A DNA stretch of 32,989 nucleotides from an uncultured Pelagibacteraceae bacterium. GTDB taxonomy: Bacteria; Pseudomonadota; Alphaproteobacteria; Pelagibacterales; Pelagibacteraceae. The translations under genes were made by a program, and so were the position numbers. Of the stretch, positions 32,543 through 32,989 are shown one piece after another. The notes under the pieces are model-generated. The model was given only the letters and a program-made list of their open reading frames with translations, was not told the DNA's origin and made no database searches. The stretch covers positions 1 to 32,989 of the forward strand of contig CACHYG010000010.1 in NCBI GenBank assembly GCA_902584015.1, in the 5' to 3' direction. How positions within the stretch are numbered: position 1 is the stretch's first letter; each line of letters starts with the position of its first letter.

Positions 32543-32989
32543 TGGAAAGTAAAATAAAAATAGATTTTGACAAAGCATTTAAAAATTATTCATCTAATGA
32601 TGAATTAAATTTTAAAAAAAATAATTTAAAATTTTTTATAAAAAATGGTTTTCCAGGTAGAAAATTAGAAAGCTGGAAATTTTCAGATCTGAACCAGATT
32701 ATTAATAAGCATATCGGAGAATTGACTTTTTTTACAGATCTGAAAAAAGAAAATTCAACTAATAAAAATTATATTATTAAAGACTTAGATCACAATAAAA
32801 TAGTATTTATAAACGGCATATTAGAAGAAGTTGATTTAAGTTTTGAGGATAAAGATATAATATTAAAAGAAGCCGACACCAATACAAAAATTAATAGTGA
32901 AAATTCTCTCTTAAATTTAAATAATGCATTTTGTAAAAATTTTTACAAAATTACTATACCAGAAAATTATTCAATGAAGAGACCATTAA
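32542..32989 (+). CDS. sufD: Fe-S assembly protein SufD, N-terminal part (cut by window end)
   Basis: Partner of SufB in the SufBC2D scaffold. An open frame of 149 codons starts at ATG 32542 (sharing a base with the sufC stop) and runs off the window without a stop. The segment NGFPGRKLESWKFSDLNQII is the hallmark N-terminal motif of SufD (P-x-x-[KR]-x-E-x-W-[KR]-x-[ST]). The rest (IVFINGILEEVDLS and so on) fits the SufD N-terminal domain. The beta-helix and C-terminal residues lie beyond the window. Position after sufC supports the call. Confidence 0.93.
   Translation, partial: MESKIKIDFDKAFKNYSSNDELNFKKNNLKFFIKNGFPGRKLESWKFSDLNQIINKHIGELTFFTDLKKENSTNKNYIIKDLDHNKIVFINGILEEVDLSFEDKDIILKEADTNTKINSENSLLNLNNAFCKNFYKITIPENYSMKRPL

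Noticed and set aside
1..32989. CRISPR arrays, insertion sequences, tRNA or rRNA genes, phage or toxin-antitoxin modules, biosynthetic clusters
   Set aside because: Nearly all bases are accounted for by housekeeping genes. No regular direct repeats, transposase motifs, tRNA-like cloverleaf sequences or accessory islands were seen; the longest gap is 137 bp.

Overview
The window looks like a piece of a streamlined SAR11-type (Candidatus Pelagibacter-like) alphaproteobacterial chromosome. The DNA is very AT-rich, with Lys/Asn/Ile-rich proteins encoded largely by AAA, AAT and ATT/ATA codons. Genes cover nearly everything, and neighbours abut or overlap by 1 to 38 bp. The gene neighbourhoods are the usual alphaproteobacterial ones, in places with members missing. 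I see no tRNA, rRNA, insertion sequence, phage gene, CRISPR array or integration scar. The assignment to SAR11 is inference from composition, gene order and remembered family resemblance, not from a search.

Layout. (1) 1-7455: the 3' end of gmk, facing a six-gene minus-strand operon, lptF-lptG-lptD-surA-pdxA-ksgA. It covers LPS export and outer-membrane assembly, vitamin B6 synthesis and 16S rRNA methylation. (2) 7539-10977: pepA-ndk facing purM-purN. (3) 10989-16189: a DUF2066 envelope protein, an Hda/DnaA-like protein and aspS, facing a stand-alone NrdJ-C-terminal-like (TSCPD) protein; then an NDUFA12-like complex I protein and a DUF2155 periplasmic protein. (4) 16186-19340: aroQ-accB-accC on the minus strand, divergent from thiS-thiG. 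(5) 19333-24609: RNase E/G, divergent from PBP1A (mrcA) and prfB. prfB carries a textbook programmed +1 frameshift. (6) 24610-29815: an AsmA-like envelope protein facing tyrS, then anmK facing an alpha/beta hydrolase. (7) 29953-32989: iscR-sufB-sufC-sufD (sufD cut by the window end), preceded by a near-ideal type 1 IscR box lying on the promoter.

Working together: the genes are almost all housekeeping. Several serve the envelope (LptD/F/G, SurA, PBP1A, AnmK recycling, AsmA-like, DUF2066, DUF2155). Others serve cofactors (PdxA, ThiS/ThiG, Suf iron-sulfur assembly, biotin-dependent AccBC) and translation (AspRS, TyrRS, RF2, KsgA).

I did not find a clearly new multi-gene system. The items most worth a second look are the RF2 frameshift, the self-regulatory IscR box, an RNase E without the zinc-link cysteines, the orphan TSCPD-domain protein, and the way all seven convergent gene pairs end with interlocked or abutting stop codons and no room for ordinary terminators.
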